From the NCBI RefSeq assembly GCF_000321225.1, contig NW_004451410.1, positions 1,076,951 to 1,140,950 on the forward strand: 64,000 nucleotides of DNA, given 5' to 3'. Under the pieces are notes generated by a model. The model searched no databases. It saw only the letters and a list, made by a program, of their open reading frames with translations, and was not told the origin of the DNA. Of the stretch, positions 33,381-44,649 are shown one piece after another. Positions within the stretch are counted from its first letter, which is position 1; every line of letters starts with the position of its first letter. Both the position numbers and the translations under genes were made by a program. The DNA is from Odobenus rosmarus divergens (lineage: Eukaryota; Chordata; Mammalia; Carnivora; Odobenidae).

Positions 33381-34900
33381 GAAGCCAGCTTTCTCTCTGC
33401 GGTCTGATCCCTGAGCCTGGTGCCCCTTACTGGGCTTGCTGCCTTCTGGCCTAAGACCCTGCACCCCCGGGGCGAGGCAGTCCAGCCCCCATCGGTAGAT
33501 TTTGGCATCTGTGTATTCCTACTTGCACACTCACCGCATACTTCTTCTTCACCTCCAAGGGGACATCCTCAGTCTCCTTAACTTGGAATGTTTTAAACTT
33601 CCAGAGTACTCATTTCCCTTGTATCTCTCTCTGTTGTGGGTAGGATTGTCTTCCTGACTACACACAACTTTCTTGAGAAAAATGTTCCCATCTTCGTGTC
33701 ATTAAGCCCAACAGTCGCTAACAGTATGCTTTATTTAGAGAGGTGCTTTTAAACTCTTGTTAATGTTCCTGAATTATACTTAATTGAAAAGATTTCCATA
33801 TAGTTGTGTAACGAAATGTAGAAGATTTGTTTTAATCCCCCAAGAATGTGACAACAGAGTATTCTAGTATCTTTCACAACCCAGATACAATACCTTATTT
33901 TTATGTCATTGTATATACTGGAAATTTATTTTTGATAGATCCCATGACACCAAGAGAAATCAGGTGCACCTAAGGGCACTGTTGTTAGACTTTTTCTTTT
34001 TTTCTGGGGCAAAACCGCGACCTTAACTGTAAGGAAAAAAAAACGAAGAATGAGCTCAAAGGAAGAGAAAGAAGGGAGTGCGTGTGTGTGTGTGTGTGTA
34101 CATGTGTAGGCATACATAAATATGTATTTTAACGTATTTTACTTTCATTATAATGAAGGTAAATACCTCAGTTAAATTTCTCTTTACTTTTCTGACATTG
34201 AGATGTTCAAGATTTTAAAACGTTTAATGCTGTCTTAAAAAAAAGGAAAAGGGGCCATCTCAGCATGTTGTATAAACTAGAAAAACATTTTTTAATCCCT
34301 TGGCTTGCTTAACATTATTTCCAAAACCATCTCATCTAGAAACAGTTATTTAGGAGAAACAGACCAGATTTATTCTAAAATGATTATTTTAAAAATAGAC
34401 ACTTGTATTACTCTCATCCCTTTATGTGTGGTTGTTATTGTATATGCTTAACCTGTATCATTAATTGCTATACAATTATGTCAATACAGATATTTTGTTA
34501 TTTTATTCAGCTTAGTGTATAAAATAAAAAATATTGGACAGAGAAGAAATAATATGAAAGTTTTCATTGTCATTTAGTAAGAAATCAGTACTTTAAGAAG
34601 GACTGACACTAACCACACAAGAATTATTAATATTTTAATGAGTACAACTAGGCTGAATTTTTTTTTTCTGATCATGGGTACCCTAATTTTATCATTTGAA
34701 GCTTGCATTGCTACCAAAGTTTTACTGGATGAGAAACCAATGCATTTTTATAAATATAAATACACATATATATCCATATATTTAAAATTTAGGCTAAGAA
34801 TGTATGAAACAACTGTACTTAGCAATAGACATCATTGCATTAGCCTATAGCATATAGCAACAGACATTTGGCTTAAGAATTCTTTTTTTAGGCACATTTG
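33381..34900. other. Unassigned AT-rich sequence
   Basis: No gene or repeat family is recognised apart from a short (TG)n tract at about 34,081-34,099. Confidence 0.4.
34081..34099. repeat. (TG)n microsatellite
   Basis: About nine TG units beginning 'cgtgtgtgtgtgtg'. It is short and uninterrupted. Confidence 0.9.
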
Positions 34901-34904
34901 TCTG

Positions 34905-35735
34905 AGTTGTAAAAAGCGTCTTGCTCCTCTCTGTCTCCGATACTCTCACACAGCAACTCCACCTCCAGCTCTTGTGATGCCAGAGGGTGGGGGTTCCCCA
35001 CCCCAGGAAGTTCTGTGCGTCACCAGTTGGACATCCTGCTGTGGAACTCAGTTCTGGCCCCGTCTACCTGGAGACAACACCGCAACCCACCGGTTAAAGG
35101 CTCAGTCCAACAAGACTGTGCCCACTTCACATGCCAGTCCCTAGTCCAGCTTGTCATGCTTCTGACTGATTGGCTATAAATCAGAGGTTTCCACGTGCCC
35201 TCCTTGGGTTTGATTAGTTTGCTGGAGGAACTCTCAGAACTCAAGGACACATGTTTACCAGTTTATTAAAGAATGTGACAGAGGATCCAGATGAACGATG
35301 AAGAGATACATAGGGCAAAGTCTGGAAGGGACCCTAGCACAGGAGCTTCTGTCTCCATGAAGGTGGGGTGTGCATCACCCTCCCAGTATTCGGATGTGTT
35401 CACCAACCTGGAAGTTCTCAGAATCCCATATTATTGGGATTTGATGGTTGCTTCCTCAAGTAGGCATGATCAATTATTAACTCTGTTTCTAGCCCACTCT
35501 CTAGAGAAGTAGAGGGTGGGGCTGAAAATTCCAAGCCTGTGATGACGGCTTGGTCTTTCTGGTGACCAGCCCCATCCAGGAACTACCTGGGAGCCTACCC
35601 AGAGTCACCTCATTGGAACAAAAGACAGTCCTAGAGTTCTTATCACTTAGGAAATTATAGGACTTTAGGAGCTGTTCTCCAGGAATAGGGAAAAACACCA
35701 GATGTATTTATTATAAATCACAATATCACATCACC
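34905..35735 (-). mobile_element. Old endogenous-retrovirus LTR (family unassigned)
   Basis: On the minus strand this reads as a solitary LTR I recognise as a repeat but cannot name. The segments 'tgatttataataaatacatc', 'tttcagccccaccctctact', 'tccaggttggtgaacacatc', 'gacagaagctcctgtgctag' and 'cctatgtatctcttcatcgt' come first, then a polyadenylation signal in 'tctttaataaactgg', then 'gagttctgagagttcctcca' and 'tgatttatagccaatcagtc'. No internal retroviral genes are attached on either side, so it is probably a solo LTR left by recombination. Ends are approximate. Confidence 0.65.
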
Positions 35736-38640
35736 CCTAATGCTCAGGGGAAGAGCTATTCCTTAAACAATTTCTGCCGTTAAGGTCCTGCCTTTAGCCC
35801 ACTTCAGCCACCATGAACTTCATTGTCATGGTCCTTTCAGAGTGCCCTTGTAGTCCCGTAATACACACTGCTATAAAGAGAGCAAATGGCTTATTGGTGG
35901 GGATACGAAGGCTAGTTATCACTGGAATGCATCCACTCTGACTGGAGCGTCAAGCAGTGTAATTTGGTTCCATCCTGAAGATGGTTATATGTGATAAGCC
36001 AGGCAGATACACCAGTGGTGGGGGAACAGGGTGGTCCACCGGTGGGGACCTGAGTGTGGCCTCATGACATGGATGAAGGGAGAAGTAACCGTTAGCTTGG
36101 GGGTCCTCGGGGCAATGCTGAGGGACATTTGAAGGTCACTCAGAGGCAGGCAAGGCGAAAGGAAATGCAGGGACTGGAAGCACTGAGAAACTGAAGAGAA
36201 ACTAGGGAGTGTTGACACACACACGTCTAGGGAGCGATCCGTGGGGCATCTGGTGGGCTTGGAGGGTGTGGTTTAGTCCTGGGGGCATGGGGCACACGTG
36301 GTACCTGTGGGGCCAGTACAGAAAGGACCTGAGAACTGAAAGGGAGTTCAGTCCATCTGGCAGAGAATAGACGGGGAGGGAAAAGCCTGGTCCCTCGAGA
36401 TCAGAGGATGAGAGAGCCAGCACGTGAAGGGGAGGTACATCGGGGGGTCAGACACGTTTGAAATGATCCGTACTCCAGCATGTCTTCACTGTGAAGCAAG
36501 ACAGTTCTTTCTAGGAGCTACATGGCTGCGTAATGGGTAAGGAGGGGTAGGGTTAAGTTCCATCAGTAAAATTTTCAGGGAAATAGTGTTCCAAATGCTC
36601 TGTTTTCCAAAGTGGTGGTACGGGAGAAGTTGCCTGAAGTCCCACCACGTCAGACCCCGAGCAGCTGTGCTGGAGGTCTGCTCATTCATCACAGGGCTTA
36701 GTAAAGCCGTCAGACTCCAAGCCGGGTGGCAGATAGAAGTTCCTGGTTGGGACAGGCCTTGCAGGACCAGCAAAGCTCTCTTCTTGTACATACCTCTGCC
36801 TGCAGTCACGCAGTTTGCCGCCAACCCCGTCCATGACAGGGCCTGCCTGACCTCCCTATGCAGCCCGCTGGTCCAGTTTCAGAAAGTTCATCTGTAGGTT
36901 GAGACAGAATATTTGCCCCAGTAACTTGCCAGATTCCTGGTTCTTTTCTCTCTGAAGCTCCATATCAGAAGTCTAACACCATTTTCAATTCATCTTGAAA
37001 AATTGCTCCTTTCCTAGACTGTAAACTGAAGGGCAAAAAAGAAATCCCCAGTATCCAGTTAATACAACTGTAGATGTTTCTTGTTTATTAAACTGAGTAA
37101 ATTTATAGTGTCCTCTGCTCATGTGATGATGTCCCCATTTCCTCACGGTATAAGACTGCAGTTGTCTCTACCAAATTTCGTTAGCTACTTCACCATTTTC
37201 CCAGTCTAGTGTACAAACCCAGTGTGCACGCTCTGATCACATTTTCATTGTCCATATATAATACTTGCAGCGCACATTGTATCAGCTCCAGCTCGTGTAG
37301 AGAGATGTAGGATAGGTCAGCTGTATCGTGGGGAGGTGCTGTATATCCTGTATTATGTGTATGATGTAGAGACGTAGTATAGGATCAGCTCCGGCTGATG
37401 CAGAGATGATGGCTAGTAACAGTGGACACAGCTGTGTCTCTCCCTGCCCTGCTTTGTATTCCTTTTGGCACCTTCCATCTTGTGGCACTTCGGGGAGCAC
37501 AATGGGGACCGCACCCAAGCTCAGTGTGCTGTGTTCAACACATATATGTGGGTTGGCTTAAAGGAGGAGATGAGCTTCAAGCAGTGATTGGAAGGCAGTG
37601 AGGAATGTGTTTTGGGAGAAGGAAGGCTTGAAGGATGGAAGTGGTGTTCTCGTGTGGAGTTCTAACACGGGACCTGAGGGGCAGGATCTCACCTAGGTTC
37701 CCGGGGGGGGGGGGGACGGGCCTCAGTTTGCAGTTCTTGAAACATGATCTTATCAATAACCAGAGATAATCTGACAGAGCCACCGTAACTAAATTTTGCA
37801 AGATAATTATATAAATTAAAATGTTTTTTTTTTAATTGAGAAGTATTACTGTCAAGCACACTGGAATACTCCTGTCAGCAATCAACACATTTTCCCCTTA
37901 GAAAACTGCTGCTTGTGAAGCCAAATCATAGTCAGAATGTTGCTTTACTGAGTTTAAAGCCAGAACAGAGTCATTGAGTTGAGTTTAAGGGCAGGGCCTG
38001 CTCTGCTAGCCTGAGGCAGGAGCCTGGCCGGCCCTGTGGCCCTGTGGTTCTGGAAGTCCTTGTCCAGGGCGCCTCTTTCTCTGGGTGGTCCTGAGCACAG
38101 TACTCCCAGGCCCGTGTTTCCTTTTCTGAGTCCCGTGTGGGCTTCTCTTTCTCTGATCGCCCTTCACCTAGCGATGCCAGTGCTCCCATCAGGTCCACAG
38201 CTAGTCAGACTGTGTCTCACACGGCCCTCGGTCAACCACGAGTTATCCTTGGTGGGTGCTCTTACATCTGGGACATTCATGTGGCCAGCTTCTCTGCCCC
38301 GGGTTGCATTAATTAAATTAACTTCTGATTTTTTTTTTTTTTTTTTTGCGTGAGTCACTGTCTTCTCTCTGTATTTTCTTAATGGAACATTCTAGATGAG
38401 GGATTGAATTTTGAAACTGTTTTGAGGAATAAAGAGGAGAGGGTTACAATCTGTTATTCTTAATAGATTTTAAGAACTTGAAAATGTCAGTTTGTGTAAA
38501 CATACAGATATTTATGTCGTAAGTATCTAATTAGTGAGTTCCCTGGATGTCTGCGTTGACAGTTCCTATTTTATTCACAGAATAATTTGAAGATGAGTTC
38601 TATTTTGGGAGGAAGGTAGATGGTGCCATAATAGAAGGAG
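35736..38640. other. Unassigned sequence
   Basis: No gene or repeat family is recognised. The block 35,960-36,450 is purine-rich with G-rich words and might be a diverged L2 antisense piece. Two small oddities lie inside: degenerate repeated words at 37,280-37,412 and a G run at 37,703-37,715. T runs occur at about 38,330-38,347. Confidence 0.35.
37703..37715. repeat. Poly-G run, 13 bases
   Basis: Thirteen consecutive G residues after 'ttccc'. Like the C run at 28.2 kb it is likely to be length-variable. Confidence 0.85.
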
Positions 38641-38649
38641 TTTTTATAG

Positions 38650-38800
38650 ATTGGGCGGGTATTTTAAACTCTCTGAACCTCCGTTTCCTTTCCCATAGAA
38701 TGTGTGTGATAGTACTAATCTTCCAGATTTATTGAGGAGATATATGGAAAGCTCCACTCCTGGCGTATACTGGGTACTTAACAAATGGCAACTCTTACTA
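38650..38800 (+). mobile_element. MIR SINE
   Basis: Sense MIR core and 3' end: 'aaactctctgaacctccgtt', 'tcctttcccatagaatgtgt', 'gatagtactaatcttccaga' and 'gggtacttaacaaatggcaa'. The order is as in the consensus, where the core reads 'ctctgtgcctcagtttcctcatctgtaaaatg'. Confidence 0.75.
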
Positions 38801-41185
38801 TGATAAGAGTCCTTCGAGGGGAAAATGTTTATCATTGTTTTTATATAAGGAATTAAGAATGCCTTTCCCACCTCTGCTTTCCTGTCCCTTGGTGGAAGGA
38901 ACACATTTTTCAAGATGAGCTCAAGCATTATGTGTTCTGAAGCTTTCTGTGAACCCCTCAGATAGTATTTGTCAGCTTCTCCCTTGTCTGGAGAACCACT
39001 GCGCATGCCTCATCTTTGGGCACTGATGACTGAGTGTATCGATGCATGTGTTTAATATCAAGTGTGTGTGAAGTTTCTTCCCGTGTGTGCAACATGTGTG
39101 CAGGTGCCGGGTGACAGCAGAGTCAGGGGGCAGCAAAGGGGGGATCGTTCTTGCCCTCATCACTTCCCAAGTCTGTGTGGGCACATGCGCGTGCAGGTTA
39201 CTTTGAGTTGGCTACTCACAGTGGGCCTCTCTGAAGAGGAAGCTTGTGATCTGTATTGTGCATGATGAAGAGCCAGCCACGAGAAGACCTGGAACCAAAA
39301 CTTTCTAGGCAGAGGGGTGAGGAAGCAAAAGCCATCCGGACATGAACCAGACTGGCACATCTAATTTACCATGTATCCCTGCTACCTTGCAGGAGCACCA
39401 TGTAATCATTGGCATGAAGTGAGTAAATGAATAGAATAACAGCTAGCAAGAAGGCTTCTCCACCAATTTTGGCATGTGACAGTAGGACCTTATGAAGTCT
39501 AAGATTCTAGCAAAGGTGTGTTGTTCATTGTGGTCTTGACTGAAGAAGAGTAACATTTAACCTCGGGAGGAAGGTGACCCAATTTGCACATAAAACCTCT
39601 TCCTGTACTTGCAGGGCTGACAGGTGGTGCAGCCAGATAGGGCTTAGATAGCGATGTGGACATTTCAATGGGAATGGTTAGACACATGGAGGACACCCGT
39701 CTCCTCGTGTGCCACTAACTCTGCGTTGTTCTCCATCAGACCCTTCGGTGACTGAAAATTTCCTGAGGCCAAGACTTGGGAATATTTATATATAACCTAC
39801 TTTGTTTAGTAGAATTTTTCTTCTTTTCTATATAAACCTCAAGCAGATTGTCAGCACCCTGTGTTTTATAATAGAGGGTAGTATTTATATTTCGGACCTC
39901 ATCTCCCAAGTAAATTTTTAATTTCAAAGGAACTGTTCGAGATTGCAAAACTTCACACAGATGTAGATGCTAGATGAGGGTTTTAGTAAACCAGCTGCCA
40001 GTCGGAATTCAAAACAAAAAGTGAGTCAAATTATATGTTTGTACTTAAAGCCCATTACCTTTTTTTCTTAAATATCTTTTTTTTTTTTTAGAGAATAGAG
40101 TTGAAACAGATTCCTGTCTGTTTTAAAAAATTTAAATTATGCCATCATCATCAGGATCATTGTCATTGCAGTAAATCAGGAACCAGTGCGGTCACACTCA
40201 CTCACCTGGTCCTGTGATGCGGTGGCTGGGATTTGGACTGGTGGTGCCTGACCTCCTGTTAGTCCTCCTTGACCCAACGCCCATGTGTCTCCTTGTTGGA
40301 CACCTCTGCCTTTTTAACCCCTGTGCGTCTGTTGTGCCTCTGAAGAGATTCTAAATAGCTGATCCATTTTAACACATTTTCGTTGTCTTGAAGTGTTTTT
40401 GTGTGTCTTCGAAACATTTTCTCTGCCCCCTTGGGGAAGACTGGCCGATTTTGGCCTCTCTAAATGGAATACGCTTGGGAATCCCTTTGTTCCCCTTCCA
40501 GGCAAGATCTCCCCAGCAGAGCTGTTCTTTAATTAGTTTGATTTCAACAGTGCTTCTAATTTCTGAGTTTAAACATGCATCTACTGATGGACTATCTGCC
40601 ATTTGATATGTCAGGTACAGATGAAAATTTTAGGGTTGCAAGTTTCTCCATAACTGAGAAATCTTCAAAATCACAGCATGGTGCCATTTAAGACCTCCTG
40701 ATGACCTCACACTGCCATTGTACCCGGTTAGGGCAGTGTTGAGATGATAGACATTGTGGTGGGAGTTTGTATCCAGTAGCCCGGCTTCTTTATGCAAAGC
40801 TCAGGACCCAAGGCTAGTGCATTTGTGTACCATACTTAACCAGTGACCAATATCACAAGTGCTTATATGCCATGTTCTAACGGCCTTACTATTCTCTGGT
40901 TTTGTAGAATTGAATAATTGGGGTTTTCTCTGAAGTTTGAAATCCCAAAATAATACTATCTTCAATTAGGGAATTGTGCTTCTTTATTGCAGCATTATTC
41001 GGAAATTAAATGAGACAGTAAGTGTAAAGTGCTGGGTAGAGTGTCTGAGGCGCGCGAGGAACTTGATGGCTGCTACTTCCCATCCTCTCTTCTCCGCTTT
41101 GGGACCTCGTTCTGCAGGCAAGCTGTCTTTTCAGTGCCTCGCACTGACTGACATTCTAGCCGTATGTTCGCTGAACTCCTTTGTT
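38801..41185. other. Unassigned sequence
   Basis: No gene is recognised. A faint MIR 3'-end likeness ('aaattaaatgagacagtaag', 'gtaaagtgctgggtagagtg') lies at about 41,005-41,045 and may belong with the MIR just downstream or be separate. Confidence 0.4.
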
Positions 41186-41189
41186 CCTG

Positions 41190-41330
41190 GCAGCCATTGT
41201 GTCATAGGTGCTGTTGCTGTCTCCGTTTCACAGAGGGGGAAGCCAGGCGGTCAGATTTTAGGGCCCTTGTGCACGATCACGGGGCTGGTAAGTGGCAGGG
41301 CACGCAGGCACCCACAGCCTGGCTGCCGTG
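41190..41330 (-). mobile_element. MIR SINE, antisense
   Basis: The complement of the MIR core: 'tctccgtttcacagaggggg', 'aagccaggcggtcagatttt', 'cacgatcacggggctggtaa' and 'gtggcagggcacgcaggcac', matching the antisense consensus phrase 'cacacagctagtaagtggcagagc'. Confidence 0.75.
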
Positions 41331-41884
41331 CATGCCCTTCGCCACCCTGCGCCGGGGAGAGGTGCTTTGTGCCACTACACACGCTTGTCCGGTGCTTGGA
41401 TAGTTCCAGCAGAGTGAGGCTTCTCTGCATTTTGGTCGGTTTGTGAAAAATGTACTTACCAATCTTGGAAGTCAGAATGGACCACCCACCCACTCATCCG
41501 TGTTCTTTTCCCAGTTGTGTTGTGCTAATGATCAGATCCAGACTTGCTCTGTGGATCCTGTTTTTTGTGAAGTTTTGGGAACGGCAGCGTTTTGGTATGG
41601 ATACCTGAAAGGTCACGGGTCGGAAAACCAGGTTCACCAGGTTATGTATTTGATCAAAACCAGTTTCATCAGAGCTTGGGAAGCCATTTCCTTTAGTTCT
41701 ATGTTTTGTTTTTGTTTTTATTATTCATTTAATAAAGAAGATTCATGCAGTGATCCTTGCTTTGCATCTTATTTCTTGCTTTTGACATGGTATCAGTGAT
41801 GTGTCTTTCTCATTACTAAAAATCTGTATTCTCTACTCAGAAATATTTCCTTTTGTTGGTAAGAAGCAACACAAGCTCTCTCTT
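41331..41884. other. Unassigned sequence
   Basis: No repeat or exon is recognised. The 118-codon frame at 41443-41799 has no domain likeness. Confidence 0.4.
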
Positions 41885-41899
41885 GAAAATTCCCTATAC

Positions 41900-42006
41900 A
41901 GGCACCTGGTTGGCTCAGTCGGTAAAGCATATGACTCTTGATTTGTGGGTCATGTGTTCAAGCCCCATGTTGGGCATAGAGATTACTTTAAAAGGAAAAA
42001 AAAAAA
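41900..42006 (+). mobile_element. Short SINEC (head plus A tail)
   Basis: A compact SINEC of about 105 bases: 'ggcacctggttggctcagtc', 'ggtaaagcatatgactcttg', 'gggtcatgtgttcaagcccc' and 'atgttgggcatagagattac', then an A-rich tail. The tRNA-like A and B box regions are recognisable. It lacks the hairpin body and CT-rich tract of the longer copies, as expected of the short SINEC subtype. The target duplication reads gaaaattccctatac at 41885-41899 and gaaaattccctaatac at 42007-42022. Confidence 0.94.
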
Positions 42007-42284
42007 GAAAATTCCCTAATACATGGAAAATCCTCCTTGCTGGGTTTTTTTTGTTTTTTGGATTTTTGTTTTGTTTTGTTTTTTGCTTTTTTACCATCTT
42101 TAGGGACTAAACTATTTCCCTAAATAACTCAACATGTAATTATCTTTACAAGAGTCCAAAATAACATCTAATACAACGTCATTAGGCATATTCTTTCTAA
42201 TTTAACATCTACCAAATAGGTGTAATCCCTAGGAGTGGGTATCTTATTTGTCTTTTCCTCCAATGAAGATCCATCCAAAGGCAA

Positions 42285-42701
42285 ATGTTGAACTTCGCAC
42301 ACATTAGACGCTCTGGATGTCTCCTGCAGGAATGGATGAGTGTCGTCCCCTCAGGAACTGATCCCTCCCACCCCCATCTTCTTTGCCTCATGAGCCTCAG
42401 CCCTCAAACTCTTATGTGTACCAAATATGCCATGCCCACTCCTAAATGCCTCTCTTGGGTCCGGGCCTTTGCACATGCTCTACCCTCTGCTCCCACCTCC
42501 GGAAGGCTAAGCCTGCCTGACTGCCCCAGGCCAGGTCTGATACTCTTCTCCACTCCCCAGCACTTGTGTTCATGTTCTAGGGCACTTGCCATACTGTGTT
42601 GCGATTGCTTATGTCCTGTTCATCTTTTCTACTGTAAATCCTTTGAAGGCCTGGTACTTGGTTGAGTAATTTGTGGGATAAATTAATAAATTAATGAATG
42701 A
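42285..42701 (+). mobile_element. L2 LINE 3' end
   Basis: Sense L2 3' end: 'tccgggcctttgcacatgct' with 'ctaccctctgctcccacctc' is the best-conserved part. It continues with 'ctccactccccagcacttgt', 'tttctactgtaaatcctttg' and a tail of 'ttaataaattaatgaatgag'. The 126-codon frame at 42285-42665 is an accident of this repeat. A SINEC has landed exactly in its TTAATGAATGA-like end. Confidence 0.85.
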
Positions 42702-42894
42702 GGGCGCCTGGGTGGCTCAGTTGGTTAGGCGACTGCCTTCGGCTCAAGTCATGATCCTGGAGTCCTGGCATCAAGTCCCGCATCGGGCTCCCTGCTCAGC
42801 AGGGAGTCTGCTTCTCCCTCTGACCCTCCCCCCATCATGTGCTCTCTCTCTCTCTCATTCTCGCTCTCTCAAATGAATAAATAAAATCTTTTTA
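42702..42894 (+). mobile_element. SINEC, carnivore SINE
   Basis: Full-length SINEC: 'gggcgcctgggtggctcagt', 'tggttaggcgactgccttcg', 'gtcctggcatcaagtcccgc', the hairpin 'ctccctgctcagcaggga', 'gtctgcttctccctctgacc', a CT-rich tract, 'aaatgaataaataaaatctt', then the tail. It is inserted in the TTAAT-rich end of the L2, and the flanks are too repetitive to define the duplication exactly. Confidence 0.96.
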
Positions 42895-42921
42895 AAAATT
42901 AATTAATTAATTAATTAATTA
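42895..42921. repeat. (AATT)n tail expansion
   Basis: About six tandem aatt units follow the SINEC directly and merge with the duplicated AATTAAT target. Confidence 0.85.
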
Positions 42922-43089
42922 GTACTAGTAGTATCTTATATTCATGGCTAGAAATCTTATTGGTCACAGAGTATCCATCCTTCACCTGCACTAGAAGCAA
43001 TTCACATCATTATAAAGCAATGTTTATGTTACTGAGTATTTAAATTTTAGGTGGTCTGTGTTTTCATGGCTTTAGAATAGTTGCATTTT

Positions 43090-43281
43090 TTTTTTTAAAG
43101 ATTTTATTTATTTCAGAGAGAGAGAGAATGAGAGATAGAAAGCACGAGAGGGAAGAGGGTCAGAGGGAGAAGCAGACTCCCTGCTGAGCAGGAAGCCCGA
43201 TGTGGGACTCGATCCCGGGACTCCAGGATCATGACCTGAGCCGAAGGCAGTCGCTCAACCAACTGAGCCACCCAGGCGCCC
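43090..43281 (-). mobile_element. SINEC, carnivore SINE, antisense
   Basis: Full-length antisense SINEC: T tail, 'aaagattttatttatttcag', a (GA)n tract, 'agcagactccctgctgagca', 'gggactcgatcccgggactc' and head 'aactgagccacccaggcgcc'. The target duplication is tagaatagttgcatttt at 43073-43089 and tagaatagttacatttt at 43282-43298, 16 of 17 identical. Confidence 0.97.
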
Positions 43282-43298
43282 TAGAATAGTTACATTTT

Positions 43299-44275
43299 GC
43301 CACACATTGCAGATTTTACATTGGAGAATTTAACATATTTAGAAAAGTATTGGAAAAACCCTCCCATCTTTTAATGACAAATCCCATGCCTATATACGTC
43401 TAATGAAGACGACTAATACCTGGTTGAATTTGGATTGCTCCTGAGAAAGAGAAGCAGTCCAGGGCCAAGGCCAGGATCTTACAGCCGCCTCTTGACCTTG
43501 AGTGAACAGAAATATTTGTGGCACCCTCTTGGGGAACAAGAATGGCTTTTGCAGCCAGCGTCAAACTTGTCAGTGCCTGAAACCTTTTCTGAGCTCACCT
43601 GCCATGTGAAACTGCTTGGACAAATACAAGGTACGAATAGGAGGCAGAGTGACCGTCAAGCCTGTTGGGGTGTCCACTGATCCTGGCCTCAAGGGGATGG
43701 GGTGCAGTAGTCTAGGGAATGAAGCCGCAGGTCTTATGAAGGATTGTTCTAGAGGGTTCTAGGGCACCGTGCACACGGGAGGCTGCCCACGGGCCTCCCT
43801 TCACCTGACGGCATCTTTTATTTGACACATCAGCTTTATACCTCACCAGCTTCCAAAAAGGCTATGAGATGATTTGCAATAAGAACACTGTGAAAGTGAA
43901 TGAAGAAAAATCTGATGATTGGTTTAAAAGCACTTTTTTTTTCCTTTGCAACCTTGGAATTTCTTCTAAATATAATAGAATCTATAGTAATCCATCTTGC
44001 TTTGTCATGTAAGAAAATTTTAGAAATGTGTCTGAGATGTTTGATTCAACAAGCTTTTTTTTTTTTCGGTTCTTCTGAACTAGTGTCTTATAACTAAATG
44101 TGTAAATTGCTTTTCTCTTTTCTCTATCACTCTAGTTCCCTTGTTTTAAATGTTTAAATGTTTGTTGGCTTTCATTACATATACTTAATTTAGTTTGCCT
44201 TCTACAAACAAATGCCGAGGGTTAATATTTTCTTGCTTTTTGATCCATAGGATATGTGTATCTAGTTATCTGTCC
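43299..44275. other. Unassigned sequence
   Basis: No gene or repeat family is recognised. The 81-codon frame at 43435-43680 has a 'caag|gtacga' donor-like site near its end, but there is no domain and no good acceptor. Confidence 0.4.
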
Positions 44276-44279
44276 AGAT

Positions 44280-44425
44280 ATCGTATACACTGCTGATGTC
44301 AGAATCACTTGAGGAGGCTGTCTGTTAAAATCCCAGGTATACCTAAGGAATCAGAGTGGCTTTGTGTGGTGCTCCGAGTTCTCCGTTTTAGCAGTGTATC
44401 ACTCTGATTCCCATAGTGTTAGAAA
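44280..44425 (+). mobile_element. MER5A-like hAT DNA transposon
   Basis: 'tcagaatcacttgaggaggc' and 'tgtctgttaaaatcccaggt', then 'ggaatcagagtggctttgtg' and 'agttctccgttttagcagtg', follow the MER5A order (catcagaatcacctggaggg ... ttgttaaaacacag ... tctgattcagtaggtctgg). It is diverged, and the terminal CAGTGGTTCTCAA end is not clear. Confidence 0.55.
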
Positions 44426-44649
44426 GAACTTCTTTGTTTTGGGTCCAGATATACCGTGCAGGTAGGTAATAACCCTGATTTGTGAAAGGGTGGGATGCTG
44501 TTTTAATCTCTAACAAAGTAGAAATCTTTTTAAAATGCCTTCCATTTTGGAAATTCTGGTAAAAGGCATTAAAAATTCTAAATGCTATAATTTAAGCTAT
44601 TGTTGTTGGTAGCCATAATGAAAAGATTCTCTCTGAAGTTATGGGAGTC

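Noticed and set aside
40976..41446. 156-codon plus-strand frame
   Set aside because: It runs through an antisense MIR at 41,190-41,330 and shows no domain.
43435..43680. Possible exon ending at a 'caag|gtacga' donor
   Set aside because: No convincing acceptor, no domain, and no phase-consistent partner exon.
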